A stretch of 64,000 nucleotides of DNA from an uncultured Algibacter sp. (GCF_947487605.1 NZ_CANKXK010000004.1:1-64000); one strand, 5' to 3'. Positions 1-9,646 are shown, numbered from the stretch's first letter. Notes: generated by a model not told the origin, from the sequence alone. Numbers and translations are program-made.

Positions 1-33
1 CATTGAAATCAAAACAAAAAACGACCAAAAATC

Positions 34-77
34 AAAAAACTCAGCTCGTTTTTGTAAAACTTTGCTGAGTTTTTTTA
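34..77. terminator. Bidirectional rho-independent terminator
   Basis: A 12-base arm at 34-45 (A-run then CTCAGC) pairs with 64-75 (GCTGAG then T-run) across an 18-base loop. Both outer flanks are A/T runs, so the hairpin can end transcripts from either side: a gene left of the window on the plus strand, and glyS on the minus strand. Confidence 0.75.
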
Positions 78-94
78 TTCTATTTTTATAAATC

Positions 95-180
95 AACTTA
101 CTTCTGAAAGTGCCTAGTAAGTTAAAAATATTTCGACAAGCTCAATATGACATCGAACTTACTTTTCAGACAGCCTCTTT
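95..180. repeat. Degenerate intergenic repeat
   Basis: The right end (TTTTCAGACAGCCTCTT at 163-179) resembles the right end of the element at 28236-28367 (TTTTTAGACAGTCTCCTT), and each is preceded by an ATGACAT core. AACTTAC occurs directly repeated here and once inverted. No coding potential. It looks like a decayed copy of a short repeated hairpin element. Confidence 0.4.
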
Positions 181-237
181 TGTTTTATAAATATTGAAAC
201 AATCTATCGTTATCGGGACAAGATTATAACTTCTAGT

Positions 238-1779
238 TTACATCTTCATTAACCAAGAACGTACATCTACTTCTTGTTTAATAATAGCTCTTAAATCTTC
301 AATTTTTACACGTTCTTGTTCCATAGTATCTCTATGGCGAATAGTTACTGTGTTATTTTCTTTGGTATCATGATCTACAGTAATACAAAATGGAGTTCCA
401 TTGGCATCTTGTCTTCTATAACGACGTCCAACTGCATCTTTTTCATCATAATCGATATTAAAATCCCATTTCAAATCTTCTACAATTTGTTTTGCTATTT
501 CTGGTAATCCATCTTTTTTAACTAGTGGTAAAATAGCAGCTTTCACTGGTGCTAAAATACTTGGTAATTTTAAAACAGTTCTAGTTGTACCATTTTCGAG
601 TTCTTCTTCTTGCAACGAATTTGAGAAAACGGCTAAAAACATACGATCTAAACCAATGGAAGTTTCTAAAACATAAGGGGTATAACTCGCATTTTCTTCA
701 TGATCGAAATACTGTAATTTCTTACCAGAATATTCCTCGTGTGCTTTTAAATCGAAATCGGTTCTAGAATGAATACCTTCTAATTCTTTAAAGCCAAATG
801 GAAATTTAAACTCGATATCTGCAGCAGCATCGGCATAGTGCGCTAATTTTTCATGGTCATGAAAACGATATTTATCTGTACCCATGCCTAAAGACAAGTG
901 CCATTTCATTCTATGTTGTTTCCAATACTCATACCATTTTTGTTGCGTCCCAGGTTTAATAAAGAATTGCATTTCCATTTGTTCAAACTCACGCATTCTA
1001 AAAATAAACTGTCTAGCAACAATTTCATTTCTAAAGGCTTTTCCCGTTTGAGCGATACCAAAAGGAATCTTCATACGGCCTGTTTTCTGTACATTTAAAA
1101 AGTTGACAAAAATACCTTGAGCCGTTTCGGGGCGCAAGTATAAATCCATCGCACTTTCTGCAGAAGCACCAAGTTTGGTCCCAAACATGAGGTTAAACTG
1201 CTTAACATCTGTCCAGTTCTTGCTTCCCGTTAATGGGTCTGCTATGTCTAATTCTTCAATTAGTGCTTTAACATCGGCTAAATCTTCATTCTCTAAAGAT
1301 TTTGCCATTCGCGATAGTGTGGTATTTATTTTTTCTTGATACCCAACAACACGTCCATTAGTAGATACAAACTCTTCTTTATTAAAAGCATCACCAAATC
1401 GTTTTTCAGCCTTTTTTACTTCTTTTTCAATTTTAGTCTCAATTTTAGCACAATAGTCTTCAATTAAAACATCGGCGCGATAACGTTTTTTAGAATCTTT
1501 ATTATCAATTAATGGGTCGTTAAAAGCATCAACGTGTCCAGATGCTTTCCAAGTAGTTGGATGCATAAAAATAGCCGCATCAATACCTACAATATTTTCA
1601 TTCATTTGCACCATGGCTTTCCACCAATAGTCGCGTATATTCTTTTTTAATTCTGCTCCGTTTTGTGCATAGTCGTAGACTGCGCTTAAACCATCATAAA
1701 TTTCGCTACTTTGAAATACGTATCCGTACTCCTTTGCATGCGAAATTACCTTCTTAAATTGATCATCTTGATTTGCCAT
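238..1779 (-). CDS. glyS: Glycyl-tRNA synthetase, dimeric eukaryote/archaeal-like type
   Basis: Class II aminoacyl-tRNA synthetase that charges tRNA-Gly in the cytoplasm. Motif 2 is clear (FRNEI followed by FRMREFEQME, near residue 250) and so is motif 3 (GLDRMFLAVF, near residue 375). The C-terminus carries the anticodon-binding domain. About 513 residues is normal for the single-chain homodimeric GlyRS. I prefer the ATG at 1779 (protein starting MANQDDQFKKV); an in-frame ATG at 1803 would add eight residues (MRFFIFAP) not expected in the family. It is divergent from comF, and the terminator at 34-77 lies downstream. Confidence 0.95.
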   Translation of the reverse strand: MANQDDQFKKVISHAKEYGYVFQSSEIYDGLSAVYDYAQNGAELKKNIRDYWWKAMVQMNENIVGIDAAIFMHPTTWKASGHVDAFNDPLIDNKDSKKRYRADVLIEDYCAKIETKIEKEVKKAEKRFGDAFNKEEFVSTNGRVVGYQEKINTTLSRMAKSLENEDLADVKALIEELDIADPLTGSKNWTDVKQFNLMFGTKLGASAESAMDLYLRPETAQGIFVNFLNVQKTGRMKIPFGIAQTGKAFRNEIVARQFIFRMREFEQMEMQFFIKPGTQQKWYEYWKQHRMKWHLSLGMGTDKYRFHDHEKLAHYADAAADIEFKFPFGFKELEGIHSRTDFDLKAHEEYSGKKLQYFDHEENASYTPYVLETSIGLDRMFLAVFSNSLQEEELENGTTRTVLKLPSILAPVKAAILPLVKKDGLPEIAKQIVEDLKWDFNIDYDEKDAVGRRYRRQDANGTPFCITVDHDTKENNTVTIRHRDTMEQERVKIEDLRAIIKQEVDVRSWLMKM

Positions 1780-1877
1780 AGGTGCAAAAATAAAAAACCG
1801 CATGAAACTAAAAGCCTTGTTCGTTAAAAATTAAGTTATTTTTTATTTATGTTTACAGGTCTTGACCGTAGAAATTT

Positions 1878-2555
1878 ATGATGCAATCTCTAGTAAACTT
1901 ATTCTTTCCAAAAATATGTTATGCTTGTCTCAATTTATTAGAGGATAATCAGGATACAATTTGTGTTAGTTGTAGGCACGATTTACCAGTAACTAATTAT
2001 CATTTTAATGATGATGACACTGTTTTGAAAGTCTTTTATGGGCGTGTTAAAGTTGAAAAAGCTACAGCATTATTTAGATTTGAGAAGAAAAGCATCGTTC
2101 AGCAACTAATACATGGGCTTAAATACAAAGGGTATGAAAATATTGGATTTGTGCTAGGGGATTGGCTAGGAGGTGAATTAAAAACTATAGAACATTACAA
2201 TACTATAGATTTTGTAATTCCTGTTCCATTGCATAAAAAGAAATTAAAAAAAAGAGGCTATAATCAGGTAGCCAAATTTGGCCAACAAATTGCAGAGGCT
2301 TTAAATGCTAAATATGTTGATGATGTTCTTTTAAAAATCACTAATACCAAATCTCAAGTAAATAAAATGCGATTTGCTAGATGGAATGAAAGTGATGAGT
2401 TATTCACACTACAGAATAAGAATAGCATAGAGCATAAACACATTCTTTTAGTTGATGATATTATTACTACTGGAGCAACATTGGAGGCTTGTACTAATGT
2501 CTTAAACCAAGCAAGCAATATTAAAATTAGCATTGCGGTTATGGCAATAGCCTAA
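1878..2555 (+). CDS. comF: ComF family phosphoribosyltransferase-like protein
   Basis: ComF/GntX family. The N-terminus has a four-cysteine zinc site (C14, C17, C29, C32). The C-terminal half is a type I phosphoribosyltransferase fold with the PRPP loop VDDIITTGAT near residue 195. ComF proteins are needed for DNA uptake in naturally competent bacteria, but the biochemical role is not settled, and no other competence genes are seen nearby. At 225 residues it is full length. The second Met is an equally possible start. The Ig-like lipoprotein gene follows after a short gap, so the two may be cotranscribed. Confidence 0.88.
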   Translation: MMQSLVNLFFPKICYACLNLLEDNQDTICVSCRHDLPVTNYHFNDDDTVLKVFYGRVKVEKATALFRFEKKSIVQQLIHGLKYKGYENIGFVLGDWLGGELKTIEHYNTIDFVIPVPLHKKKLKKRGYNQVAKFGQQIAEALNAKYVDDVLLKITNTKSQVNKMRFARWNESDELFTLQNKNSIEHKHILLVDDIITTGATLEACTNVLNQASNIKISIAVMAIA

Positions 2556-2612
2556 AGAGTTATTCGTTATCTCTTTAAAATTATGTACGTTTGTGGAAAT
2601 TTTAAATTGTTG

Positions 2613-4223
2613 ATGAATAAGACCCTTTCAAATTTTATTTTAGCTGCTATAATAGGTGCTGTTTTTATTAACTGTGCTAATCGTGGAACACCAGATGGTG
2701 GGCCAAAAGATGAAACCCCTCCAGAAATAATAAAGTCTGAACCAGAAAACTACTCAATTAACTTTAATGGCGATGAAATAAAAATCACTTTCAATGAGTT
2801 TGTTAAGCTTAAGGATATACAGAAGCAACTTATTATTTCCCCTCCAATGGTTACTCAGCCAGAAATAAGACCAATTGGAGGTGCCAGTAGAGAAATAACA
2901 ATTAAAATTTACGACACGCTTCAACCTAATACAACTTATGCTTTTAATTTTGGAAATAGCATACAGGATAATAATGAAGGAAACCCGTATTCATATTACA
3001 GATATGTTTTCTCTACGGGCGATTATATAGATTCTTTAACTGTTAAAGGAAATATTGTTGACGCAACAAAAAGACAACCAGAAACTTTTGTTTCGGTAGC
3101 ACTTTATGAAGTAGATTCTACGTTTAGTGATTCTATTGTTTATAAAGAAAGGCCTAAGTATATAACGAATACTTTAGATAGTTTAACCACTTTTACTATA
3201 GAAAATGTAAAAGAAGGAAAGTATTTGTTAGTAGCTTTAAAAGATGGCAATGGCGATAATAAGTTTCAACAAAAAACAGATCAAATAGGGTTTTATAAAA
3301 CTCCAATTGATGTGCCGACAGATTCTATATATACTCTAAAACTGTTTAATGAAGATTTAGACTTTAAAGCGGTAAGACCTCGATTAATTTCTGGCGAAAA
3401 AATTGCCTTTGGATATGAAGGCGATTATAAAGACATGAATATTGAATTGCTCTCAGATGTTTCAGAAGACTTTTCATATAGAATAACAAAAGACAAAGAA
3501 ACAGATTCGCTTTATTATTGGTATACGCCAAGACAAGAAGTAGATTCTTTAATTTTTAAAGTGACTCATCCAACTTTCGAAAAAGATTTTACAGTGAGAA
3601 TTAGTGAGCAGAAACGAGATTCTTTAACTATTAATGTTTCTCCATCTGGAAGTATTGGTTATGAAGACCCCATCGAAATTTTCGGGAACACCCCATTTAA
3701 TAATTTTGATGCTTCTAAGGTGACTATTTTAGATAAAGATTCAACAGTGGTTACATTCACTTCAAAATTCGATAGTATTACCAATATTTATGCTTTAGAC
3801 TTTGATAAAACAGAAGAAAATAAATATAATATTCAAATATTACCAGAAGCTTTCACTGGATTTTTTGATGTAAAAAATGACACATTAAATCATTCGGTTA
3901 ATACAAAAAAGTTATCAGATTTTGGTTATATACGTTTCAATTTGGTGAATGCGGTATATCCTATTATAGTTCAATTAACAGACGCTAAGGGCGAAGTAAA
4001 AGAAGAACGCTATGCTACAGAAAATAAACCTTTAGACTTTTTAAACGTGAGTCCAGGAAAGTATTTTGTAAGGGTTATTTTTGATTCCAACGAAAATAAA
4101 AAATACGATACTGGTAACTATCTAAAAAAGACACAACCAGAGCGGGTAAGCCATTTTGAAATGACTGAAGAGGTTCGAGCAGATTGGGGATTAATTGAGA
4201 CTTTACAATTTATACAAGAGTAA
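2613..4223 (+). CDS. Ig-like domain lipoprotein
   Basis: Surface or periplasmic lipoprotein typical of Bacteroidota. Starting at the ATG at 2613, the protein has a classical signal peptide and a lipobox ending FINC, then GTPDGGPKDETPPEI, the usual lead into a bacterial Ig-like (SbsA-like) domain. The remainder is predicted all-beta repeats with recurring asparagine/aspartate-rich turns. A longer reading frame from ATG 2583 adds ten residues before the signal peptide and is less likely. Its 3' end overlaps the convergent amidase gene by 14 bases. The specific function is unknown. Confidence 0.8.
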   Translation: MNKTLSNFILAAIIGAVFINCANRGTPDGGPKDETPPEIIKSEPENYSINFNGDEIKITFNEFVKLKDIQKQLIISPPMVTQPEIRPIGGASREITIKIYDTLQPNTTYAFNFGNSIQDNNEGNPYSYYRYVFSTGDYIDSLTVKGNIVDATKRQPETFVSVALYEVDSTFSDSIVYKERPKYITNTLDSLTTFTIENVKEGKYLLVALKDGNGDNKFQQKTDQIGFYKTPIDVPTDSIYTLKLFNEDLDFKAVRPRLISGEKIAFGYEGDYKDMNIELLSDVSEDFSYRITKDKETDSLYYWYTPRQEVDSLIFKVTHPTFEKDFTVRISEQKRDSLTINVSPSGSIGYEDPIEIFGNTPFNNFDASKVTILDKDSTVVTFTSKFDSITNIYALDFDKTEENKYNIQILPEAFTGFFDVKNDTLNHSVNTKKLSDFGYIRFNLVNAVYPIIVQLTDAKGEVKEERYATENKPLDFLNVSPGKYFVRVIFDSNENKKYDTGNYLKKTQPERVSHFEMTEEVRADWGLIETLQFIQE

Positions 4224-4989
4224 AATTATCTTTATCATCTAAAAACTTAAGTTTATTTCTGTAAGTTTCAATATGCCTTTTATCTAAAGTAACAATTTCT
4301 ATTTGCTCTTTATTTGGTTGAAAAGAAGTCATTGTATTTCCTAATACATCATAAACTACTGAATGGCCAGAATACGTACTATTTAATCCGTCTTTACCCA
4401 CACGATTTACGCCAACACAATAACTCATGTTTTCAATGGCACGTGCTTTTAGTAAAGCATCCCATGCAGTGACTCTTGGTTTTGGCCAATTAGCCACATA
4501 TATTAGAACGTCATAATCGGCTACATTTCTTGCCCAAACAGGAAAACGTAAATCATAACAAATTAACGGACATATTTTCCAGCCTTTGTAATTTATAATC
4601 ACTTTTTCAGTGCCAGCAGTGTAAACTTTGTTTTCACCAACTAGCGTAAATGTATGTCGTTTATTGTAAGTTGAAATATATCCAGAAGGTTCAACAAAAA
4701 GCAATCTGTTATAATACGTATTGTTTTCTTTTATTACTAAACTTCCAGTAATAACAGCATTCGTTTTTACAGCTTGCTCTAGCATCCACTTAACAGTAAT
4801 GCCATTCATAGATTCTGCTACTTGTGAAGCATTCATAGTGAATCCTGAGGTAAACATTTCAGGCAACACAATAATATCTACTTCATTAGAAATAGCCTCA
4901 ATTTTTTTGGAAAAATTAATCCGATTAAGTTCGGGGTTTTCCCAAACTAAATCGGATTGAATTAATGCTATATTAAGCAGATTTTGCAT
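4210..4989 (-). CDS. Omega-amidase, nitrilase superfamily (YafV/Nit2-like)
   Basis: Carbon-nitrogen hydrolase. The catalytic triad is visible: E44 in LPEMF, K110 in YNKRHTF, C144 in CPLICYD. YafV/Nit2 enzymes hydrolyse 2-oxoglutaramate or 2-oxosuccinamate to the free oxo acid. The length, 259 residues, is usual. About 0.8 kb downstream on the same strand lies a methionine aminotransferase-like gene whose glutamine-dependent reaction would produce 2-oxoglutaramate, which supports this substrate. The tail overlaps the convergent lipoprotein gene. Confidence 0.85.
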   Translation of the reverse strand: MQNLLNIALIQSDLVWENPELNRINFSKKIEAISNEVDIIVLPEMFTSGFTMNASQVAESMNGITVKWMLEQAVKTNAVITGSLVIKENNTYYNRLLFVEPSGYISTYNKRHTFTLVGENKVYTAGTEKVIINYKGWKICPLICYDLRFPVWARNVADYDVLIYVANWPKPRVTAWDALLKARAIENMSYCVGVNRVGKDGLNSTYSGHSVVYDVLGNTMTSFQPNKEQIEIVTLDKRHIETYRNKLKFLDDKDNFTLV

Positions 4990-4996
4990 GTATTAA

Positions 4997-5473
4997 TTAT
5001 GCTTTTTTTAGTTTCTTTTTAGCTTTAATGTGAGACTCTTCAAATTTCTTAATTTTTTTATGCCACTTAGCCTCATTTTTAGGAGACAATTTACCTTTCT
5101 TTTTTAATTTTTCATACTTTTTTATAGCTTCTTGATGTTTTCTTGCAGATTTATCAAAATTGGATTGTGCTTTTTTCTTCCTTTTTAACGCTTTTTCTGC
5201 CTTTTTTTGTTTCTTTTTGGCTCTCTTCTGGTCTTTTTCTGCCTTTTCTAATTGTTTTTCAGTTTCTTCGGTTTTTTTAATTCGAGACATTTTATTGTTG
5301 AAAGCTGCTCTAATTTCTCTTCTTTCTTCAACAGATAGATTTTCAGTTACATCAACATTGTCTTTAAATATTTTCTCTTTTTTAACGTTGTAAGTTGTGC
5401 CATTAACATTGACTTCTTGAGCGCTTAGTAAAAGGCCAAAACAGATAAATAATAGTGTTATAACAAATTTCAT
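4997..5473 (-). CDS. Lysine-rich secreted coiled-coil protein
   Basis: I do not recognise a family. A signal peptide (MKFVITLLFICFGLLLSAQ) is followed by a short region (VNVNGTTYNVKKEKIFKDNV) and then about 100 residues made almost entirely of Lys, Glu and Ala with heptad-like spacing, predicted as a long basic helix. Such proteins recur in Flavobacteriaceae. It lies 7 bases before the omega-amidase start on the same strand, so the two are probably cotranscribed. A low-complexity helix binding an acidic partner such as DNA or polysaccharide is only speculation. Confidence 0.7.
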   Translation of the reverse strand: MKFVITLLFICFGLLLSAQEVNVNGTTYNVKKEKIFKDNVDVTENLSVEERREIRAAFNNKMSRIKKTEETEKQLEKAEKDQKRAKKKQKKAEKALKRKKKAQSNFDKSARKHQEAIKKYEKLKKKGKLSPKNEAKWHKKIKKFEESHIKAKKKLKKA

Positions 5474-5611
5474 AATTTTTATTTTATAATTTTAAACTTG
5501 TTATTTAGACACACAATTTTTTAAAAAGTTACTCGATAATCGAGATTTGCATCTTTAGCAGATTGCTTAGAAATTATTACTACCTGTTGTGTATTTTGAG
5601 GAATTTGTCAA

Positions 5612-5717
5612 TTCGAGTGAATTTTGCTCATTTTTATGAGTAAAATTAGTGTCGAGAATCCAATTTTCCATTTCAAAACCTGTTCTCGATACGATTTTCT
5701 GTTGAAAATCACCTGAA
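5612..5717. repeat. Pair of intergenic hairpins (REP-like)
   Basis: This lies in the 337-base gap between the lysine-rich gene and the aminotransferase. The first hairpin pairs AATTTTGCTCAT (5620-5631) with ATGAGTAAAATT (5636-5647), flanked by TCGA on both sides. The second pairs GATTTTC (5693-5699) with GAAAATC (5704-5710). TTCTCGATAC at 5683-5692 is also near-complementary to GTGTCGAGAA at 5650-5659. This resembles short palindromic repeats scattered between genes in flavobacteria. I see nothing else in the gap. Confidence 0.55.
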
Positions 5718-5810
5718 CGGACAATTTAGTAACGTAAATAAAATTGCACAACGGGTTATTACTGTTTTTTTTCTTATGAATACTTTCTAGGCTTGCAATA
5801 AGAGAGGTTA

Positions 5811-6953
5811 CTATATGCGATTTAAAATTTCTGCAGCTTGTTTTAAAGTGTCATCCTTTTTGGCGAAACAAAATCGTAATACCTTATTGTCTAAATTATT
5901 ATGATTAAAAACCGATAAAGGAATAGATGCAAGACCAAAATCAAAGGTCATTCGTTTGGCAAAATCTACATCATGTTCTTGAGTAATTGCAGAATAATCT
6001 AAAACTTGAAAGTAAGTGCCTTTGGAGGGTTTAAAATTAAATTTAGAGTCTTTAATAAGACTTAAGAACAAATCTCTTTTGTTCTGATAGAATTCAGAGA
6101 GTTCTATATAATGTTTTGGTTCTTGCATATAATCTGCAATGCCTTTTTGAGTGGGATGATGCACACAGAATACATTAAATTGATGCACTTGTATAAACAT
6201 GGTCATTAGCTCTTTGGGTGCACAACAATAACCAACGCGCCAACCAGTATTGTGGAAGGTTTTGCAAAATGATGCGACAACAAAACTTCTAGATTTTAAA
6301 TCAGGAAATAAACAGGCACTTTGATGTTTTTCTTCATCATAAATCATGTGTTCATATACTTCGTCACTAAGCACGATAATGTTGGTACCTTTGGTGATGT
6401 TTTGTAACTGAAGCATATCTTCTTTAGAGAACACCATCCCAGATGGGTTGTGAGGCGTATTAATAATAATCATTTTTGTGAGACTATTAACTTTCTGTTT
6501 TACAGCATTCCAGTCGATACTGAAATTGGGAGCTTCCAATTGAATGGGAATAGTTTTGCCGCCATTAAGTCTTACTGCAGGTTCGTAACTATTATAAGCT
6601 GGTTTAAAAATAAGAACCTCATCATTAGGTTTTACAAAGGTGTTAATAATAGTAAAAATAGCTTGTGTCGCTCCAGCAGTAATGGTTATTTCATTTTCTG
6701 GATGGTAACTAGAATTGTATAACAATGCCATTTTCTTTGCAATTGCTTCACGCAATTCTAAATTACCAAGCATGGGAGCATATTGATTGTAACCAGAATT
6801 CATGGCTTTGCTTACTAAATCTATAAGCTTTTGGTCGCTACCAAAATCTGGAAAACCTTGAGACAAGTTAATAGCGTTGTGCTTTTTAGCCAACCCACTC
6901 ATTATTGAAAAAATAGTTGTGCCTACGTTTGGAAGTTTAGAAATATGCTGCAT
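5811..6953 (-). CDS. Methionine/aromatic aminotransferase, class I (YbdL-like)
   Basis: PLP-dependent fold-type I aminotransferase. Visible features are NLSQGFPDF, YAPMLGNLELREAI, NTPHNPSGMVF, SDEVYEHMIYD and the Schiff-base lysine near residue 231 in SFCKTFHNTGWRVGY. The sequence is closest in my recollection to YbdL/KAT-II type enzymes, which transaminate 4-methylthio-2-oxobutyrate to methionine with glutamine as amino donor. The nearby omega-amidase would clear the resulting 2-oxoglutaramate. At 380 residues it is full length. It could instead act on kynurenine or aromatic amino acids. Confidence 0.85.
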   Translation of the reverse strand: MQHISKLPNVGTTIFSIMSGLAKKHNAINLSQGFPDFGSDQKLIDLVSKAMNSGYNQYAPMLGNLELREAIAKKMALLYNSSYHPENEITITAGATQAIFTIINTFVKPNDEVLIFKPAYNSYEPAVRLNGGKTIPIQLEAPNFSIDWNAVKQKVNSLTKMIIINTPHNPSGMVFSKEDMLQLQNITKGTNIIVLSDEVYEHMIYDEEKHQSACLFPDLKSRSFVVASFCKTFHNTGWRVGYCCAPKELMTMFIQVHQFNVFCVHHPTQKGIADYMQEPKHYIELSEFYQNKRDLFLSLIKDSKFNFKPSKGTYFQVLDYSAITQEHDVDFAKRMTFDFGLASIPLSVFNHNNLDNKVLRFCFAKKDDTLKQAAEILNRI

Positions 6954-6984
6954 AAATGTAAAGATACAGACTTCTAATAAAAAT

Positions 6985-7674
6985 TCACACGCCTAATTTA
7001 TGAAGCAATTCTTGTTTGAAAGTTCTACCAATAGGAATTTTGGTTGTTTTTACAAAAATGGTATTGCTAGAAATTTTATCTACAAATTTACTGTTTATAA
7101 TAAAGGATTTATGTACTTGAACAAATTGATTTTTAGGCAGTTTTGTAGTCCAGTTTTTCAAAGAATCTATATATGAAAGTTTTTGGTTTTCGGTAACTAC
7201 TGTAATATAATTCCTGTCTGATTCAATATAGAGAATAGTATTTATAATTATTTTATGAAGCGTTTTGTCGACATTTAAAAAGATAGTTTCTGCATTTTCA
7301 TCTAAGGTATTATTAGATGCTTCTAGTCTGTCTTTAGCTTTGTTTACAGCCTTTAGAAATCGATCGAATGAAAAGGGTTTGACCAAATAATCTACAATGG
7401 TGTCAAGCTCAAAACTAGTTACGGCATACTCTGGATATGCTGTAGTAATAATAATAGCTGGGGGATTTTTAATTGTCTTGATGAAATCTAGTCCAGACAT
7501 ATCGGGTAAATTAATATCTAAAAAAACAATATCAATAGTGTTATTATTTAAAAACGAATTAGCTTCAATGGCTGCTTGATAAGCCGAGATTAATTCGAGG
7601 CTTGGTATTCTTGCAATAAAACTTTTAAGAATTTTTTGTGCAGGTATTTCGTCTTCTATAATAATACAATTCAT
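6985..7674 (-). CDS. LytTR-family response regulator
   Basis: Two-domain regulator: an N-terminal receiver (phospho-acceptor D53 in VFLDINLPDMSG, acidic pair E7/D8, lysine in VKPFSF) and a C-terminal LytTR DNA-binding domain from about residue 125 (ILYIESDRNYITV, FVQVHKSFIIN). It follows its kinase by 23 bases on the same strand, so the pair forms one transcription unit. Targets are unknown; such pairs in Bacteroidota often control nearby or autogenous genes. Confidence 0.9.
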   Translation of the reverse strand: MNCIIIEDEIPAQKILKSFIARIPSLELISAYQAAIEANSFLNNNTIDIVFLDINLPDMSGLDFIKTIKNPPAIIITTAYPEYAVTSFELDTIVDYLVKPFSFDRFLKAVNKAKDRLEASNNTLDENAETIFLNVDKTLHKIIINTILYIESDRNYITVVTENQKLSYIDSLKNWTTKLPKNQFVQVHKSFIINSKFVDKISSNTIFVKTTKIPIGRTFKQELLHKLGV

Positions 7675-7697
7675 ATGCTGGTTTTTAAACGTGTGGG

Positions 7698-8681
7698 TTA
7701 ATTAGATTTTCGTTTCAAATTAAGGCTTAGCATCACTTTAAATAATTCTGTCTTATTAATGTTAAACTCATAGGCGTCCTTATAAATGAGTTCTAATCTT
7801 TTCTCTAGATTTTGTAATCCAATTTTTAAATCGGATGAGCTTGTTTTATTTTTATCAAAATCATTTTCACAAGTTAAATTTATGAACCCGTTTTTAACTT
7901 CTATGGTTATATTAATGTCACTGTTTAAAGTACTGTGTTTAAAAGCATTTTCAATAATAGTAATTAATAATAATGGCGCAATTTTATGTTGTAAAGAATC
8001 AATGTTAGTTGAATAATTAATTTGTTTAACACCTTCGGTTCGTATTTTTTGAAATTTTATATAATTATCAATAAACTTGATTTCCTTTTTCAGAGAAATT
8101 GTTTTCTCATTACTTTCATATAAAACGTGTTTTAGATTATCTGAAAGCATTAAAACAAGATCTGGTGTTTCATTTGGTTTTTCTAAAGAGTAAGAATAAA
8201 TAGTATTCAAATTATTGAATAATACATGTGGGTTTATTTGCGACTTTAGAAATTTTAATTCCATTTCGGCATGTTCCTTTTTAATGATTTCAACTTCTTC
8301 TTGTTTATCAATAAACCGATATAATATCCAAATAAAAGAAAAGAAGATAAGAGGTACTAACGATTGCCATAAATAATCGCTTAAGCATTTAAAAACGGTA
8401 CATCCGCATTGTGCAAAAGAATAGCAATAGAGCTGTGTTGCTAAAAATGAAACAGCAGCAAAAACAAATACATATAAAACGTATAGTTTCTTTTTAACAA
8501 AAAAGGGTAGGAGTAAAAAGTTATTAATATATACTATAATGATTAAAAGGGTTAAGTATTGAAGAAACGGATTTTCTTTCCAATAAAAATCTGAAAACAG
8601 AAAGAGTGATACAAACACAAAAAGCATCCAAAAGAGGATGTGAACCAATACCTGAGAAATATATTTATTAAGAATTCGCAT
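7698..8681 (-). CDS. LytS-type sensor histidine kinase
   Basis: Membrane histidine kinase of the His_kinase (LytS/YehU) family. Four or five hydrophobic segments fill residues 1-130. They are followed by the family signature around the phospho-accepting histidine (LKSQINPHVLFNNLNTIYSYSL, near residue 150) and an ATPase domain with IENAFKHS and a GLQNLEKRL box. No extracellular sensor domain is visible, so the signal is probably sensed in or near the membrane. It precedes the LytTR regulator and is divergent from gcvH. Confidence 0.9.
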   Translation of the reverse strand: MRILNKYISQVLVHILFWMLFVFVSLFLFSDFYWKENPFLQYLTLLIIIVYINNFLLLPFFVKKKLYVLYVFVFAAVSFLATQLYCYSFAQCGCTVFKCLSDYLWQSLVPLIFFSFIWILYRFIDKQEEVEIIKKEHAEMELKFLKSQINPHVLFNNLNTIYSYSLEKPNETPDLVLMLSDNLKHVLYESNEKTISLKKEIKFIDNYIKFQKIRTEGVKQINYSTNIDSLQHKIAPLLLITIIENAFKHSTLNSDINITIEVKNGFINLTCENDFDKNKTSSSDLKIGLQNLEKRLELIYKDAYEFNINKTELFKVMLSLNLKRKSN

Positions 8682-8837
8682 ATAGTTCTTGAAAATTAAC
8701 TAGAAAACCTTGAACTGTCAAAAGATATGTACAAAATTCATGTTTGTGTGTGCGAACTGCTTGTTTTATAGTTGATTATTTTGTTAGCAACGATTTTATT
8801 ATCAATTAAAAATAATTACTTAATTAATTCATTGAGG

Positions 8838-8868
8838 TTTGATAATTAAATTTGAATAAATACATTTG
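8838..8868 (+). promoter_or_regulatory. Promoter of gcvH
   Basis: TTTG at 8838-8841, a 19-base spacer, then TACATTTG at 8861-8868. This is a textbook Bacteroidota primary sigma promoter (-33 TTTG, -7 TAnnTTTG), leaving a 5' leader of about 20 bases before the ATG at 8892. Confidence 0.75.
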
Positions 8869-8891
8869 CTGAATCTAAATAAACAAATATA

Positions 8892-9272
8892 ATGAACATA
8901 CCATCAGATTTAAAATATACAAAAGACCATGAGTGGGTTAAAATAGAAGGAGATATTGCCACAATTGGAATTACAGATTTTGCTCAAGGGGAACTTGGTG
9001 ATATTGTTTACGTAGAAGTAGAAACAGTTGATGAAACTTTGGAAGCAGAAGACATTTTTGGTACGGTTGAAGCGGTAAAAACAGTGTCAGATTTATTTTT
9101 ACCAATGTCTGGCGAAATTATTGAGTTTAATGAGTCTTTAGAGGACGAACCAGAAACTGTAAATACAGATCCTTATGGAGATGGTTGGATGATAAAACTA
9201 AAATGTTCTGATATGTCTCAAACAGATACGCTTATGTCAGCCGACGATTATAAAGCGCTTATTGGTGCTTAA
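8892..9272 (+). CDS. gcvH: Glycine cleavage system H protein
   Basis: Lipoyl carrier of the glycine cleavage complex, shuttling the aminomethyl group between P and T proteins. The lipoylation site is K63 in [12 protein letters not shown]. The start ([16 protein letters not shown]) and length of 126 residues are typical. No gcvP or gcvT is present here, as is common when H is encoded apart. The VanZ gene overlaps its 3' end. Confidence 0.96.
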   Translation: MNIPSDLKYTKDHEWVKIEGDIATIGITDFAQGELGDIVYVEVETVDETLEAEDIFGTVEAVKTVSDLFLPMSGEIIEFNESLEDEPETVNTDPYGDGWMIKLKCSDMSQTDTLMSADDYKALIGA

Positions 9273-9642
9273 AAAATATGCTTTATTAATAGCGATTGCT
9301 TATACAGTTGTTTTAAATTGTATGAGTCTAATAAAATTAGATGAATTACCTGATTTAGGAACGTCATATAACGATAAAATATTTCATTTTTTAGCGTATT
9401 TTGTTTTGCCTATTTTGTGGTATTCTGCTTTTTATAACAAGTTCAAGGTTGGAACTACAAAGGCAATTATGTACTCAGGCATATTTTCTTTTATTATAGG
9501 AGTTATTATCGAATTACTTCAAGGAGGATTAACAGAGAGCAGAGTTTCAGATATTTACGATGTAGGCGCAAATACCTTTGGTATTATTATTGCAGTATTA
9601 GTATTAATAGTTTATAAGATAAAAGAAGTTAAAAAGATATAA
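9262..9642 (+). CDS. VanZ family membrane protein
   Basis: Small integral membrane protein with four predicted helices. VanZ-like signatures are [16 protein letters not shown] and [10 protein letters not shown] followed by [12 protein letters not shown]. VanZ of enterococci gives low-level teicoplanin resistance, but the role of the family elsewhere is unknown. There is no ATG: the start is TTG 9262 or GTG 9265, both inside the last codons of gcvH, implying translational coupling. At 126 residues it has the normal length for the family. Confidence 0.8.
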   Translation: MVLKKYALLIAIAYTVVLNCMSLIKLDELPDLGTSYNDKIFHFLAYFVLPILWYSAFYNKFKVGTTKAIMYSGIFSFIIGVIIELLQGGLTESRVSDIYDVGANTFGIIIAVLVLIVYKIKEVKKI

Positions 9643-9646
9643 TCAC

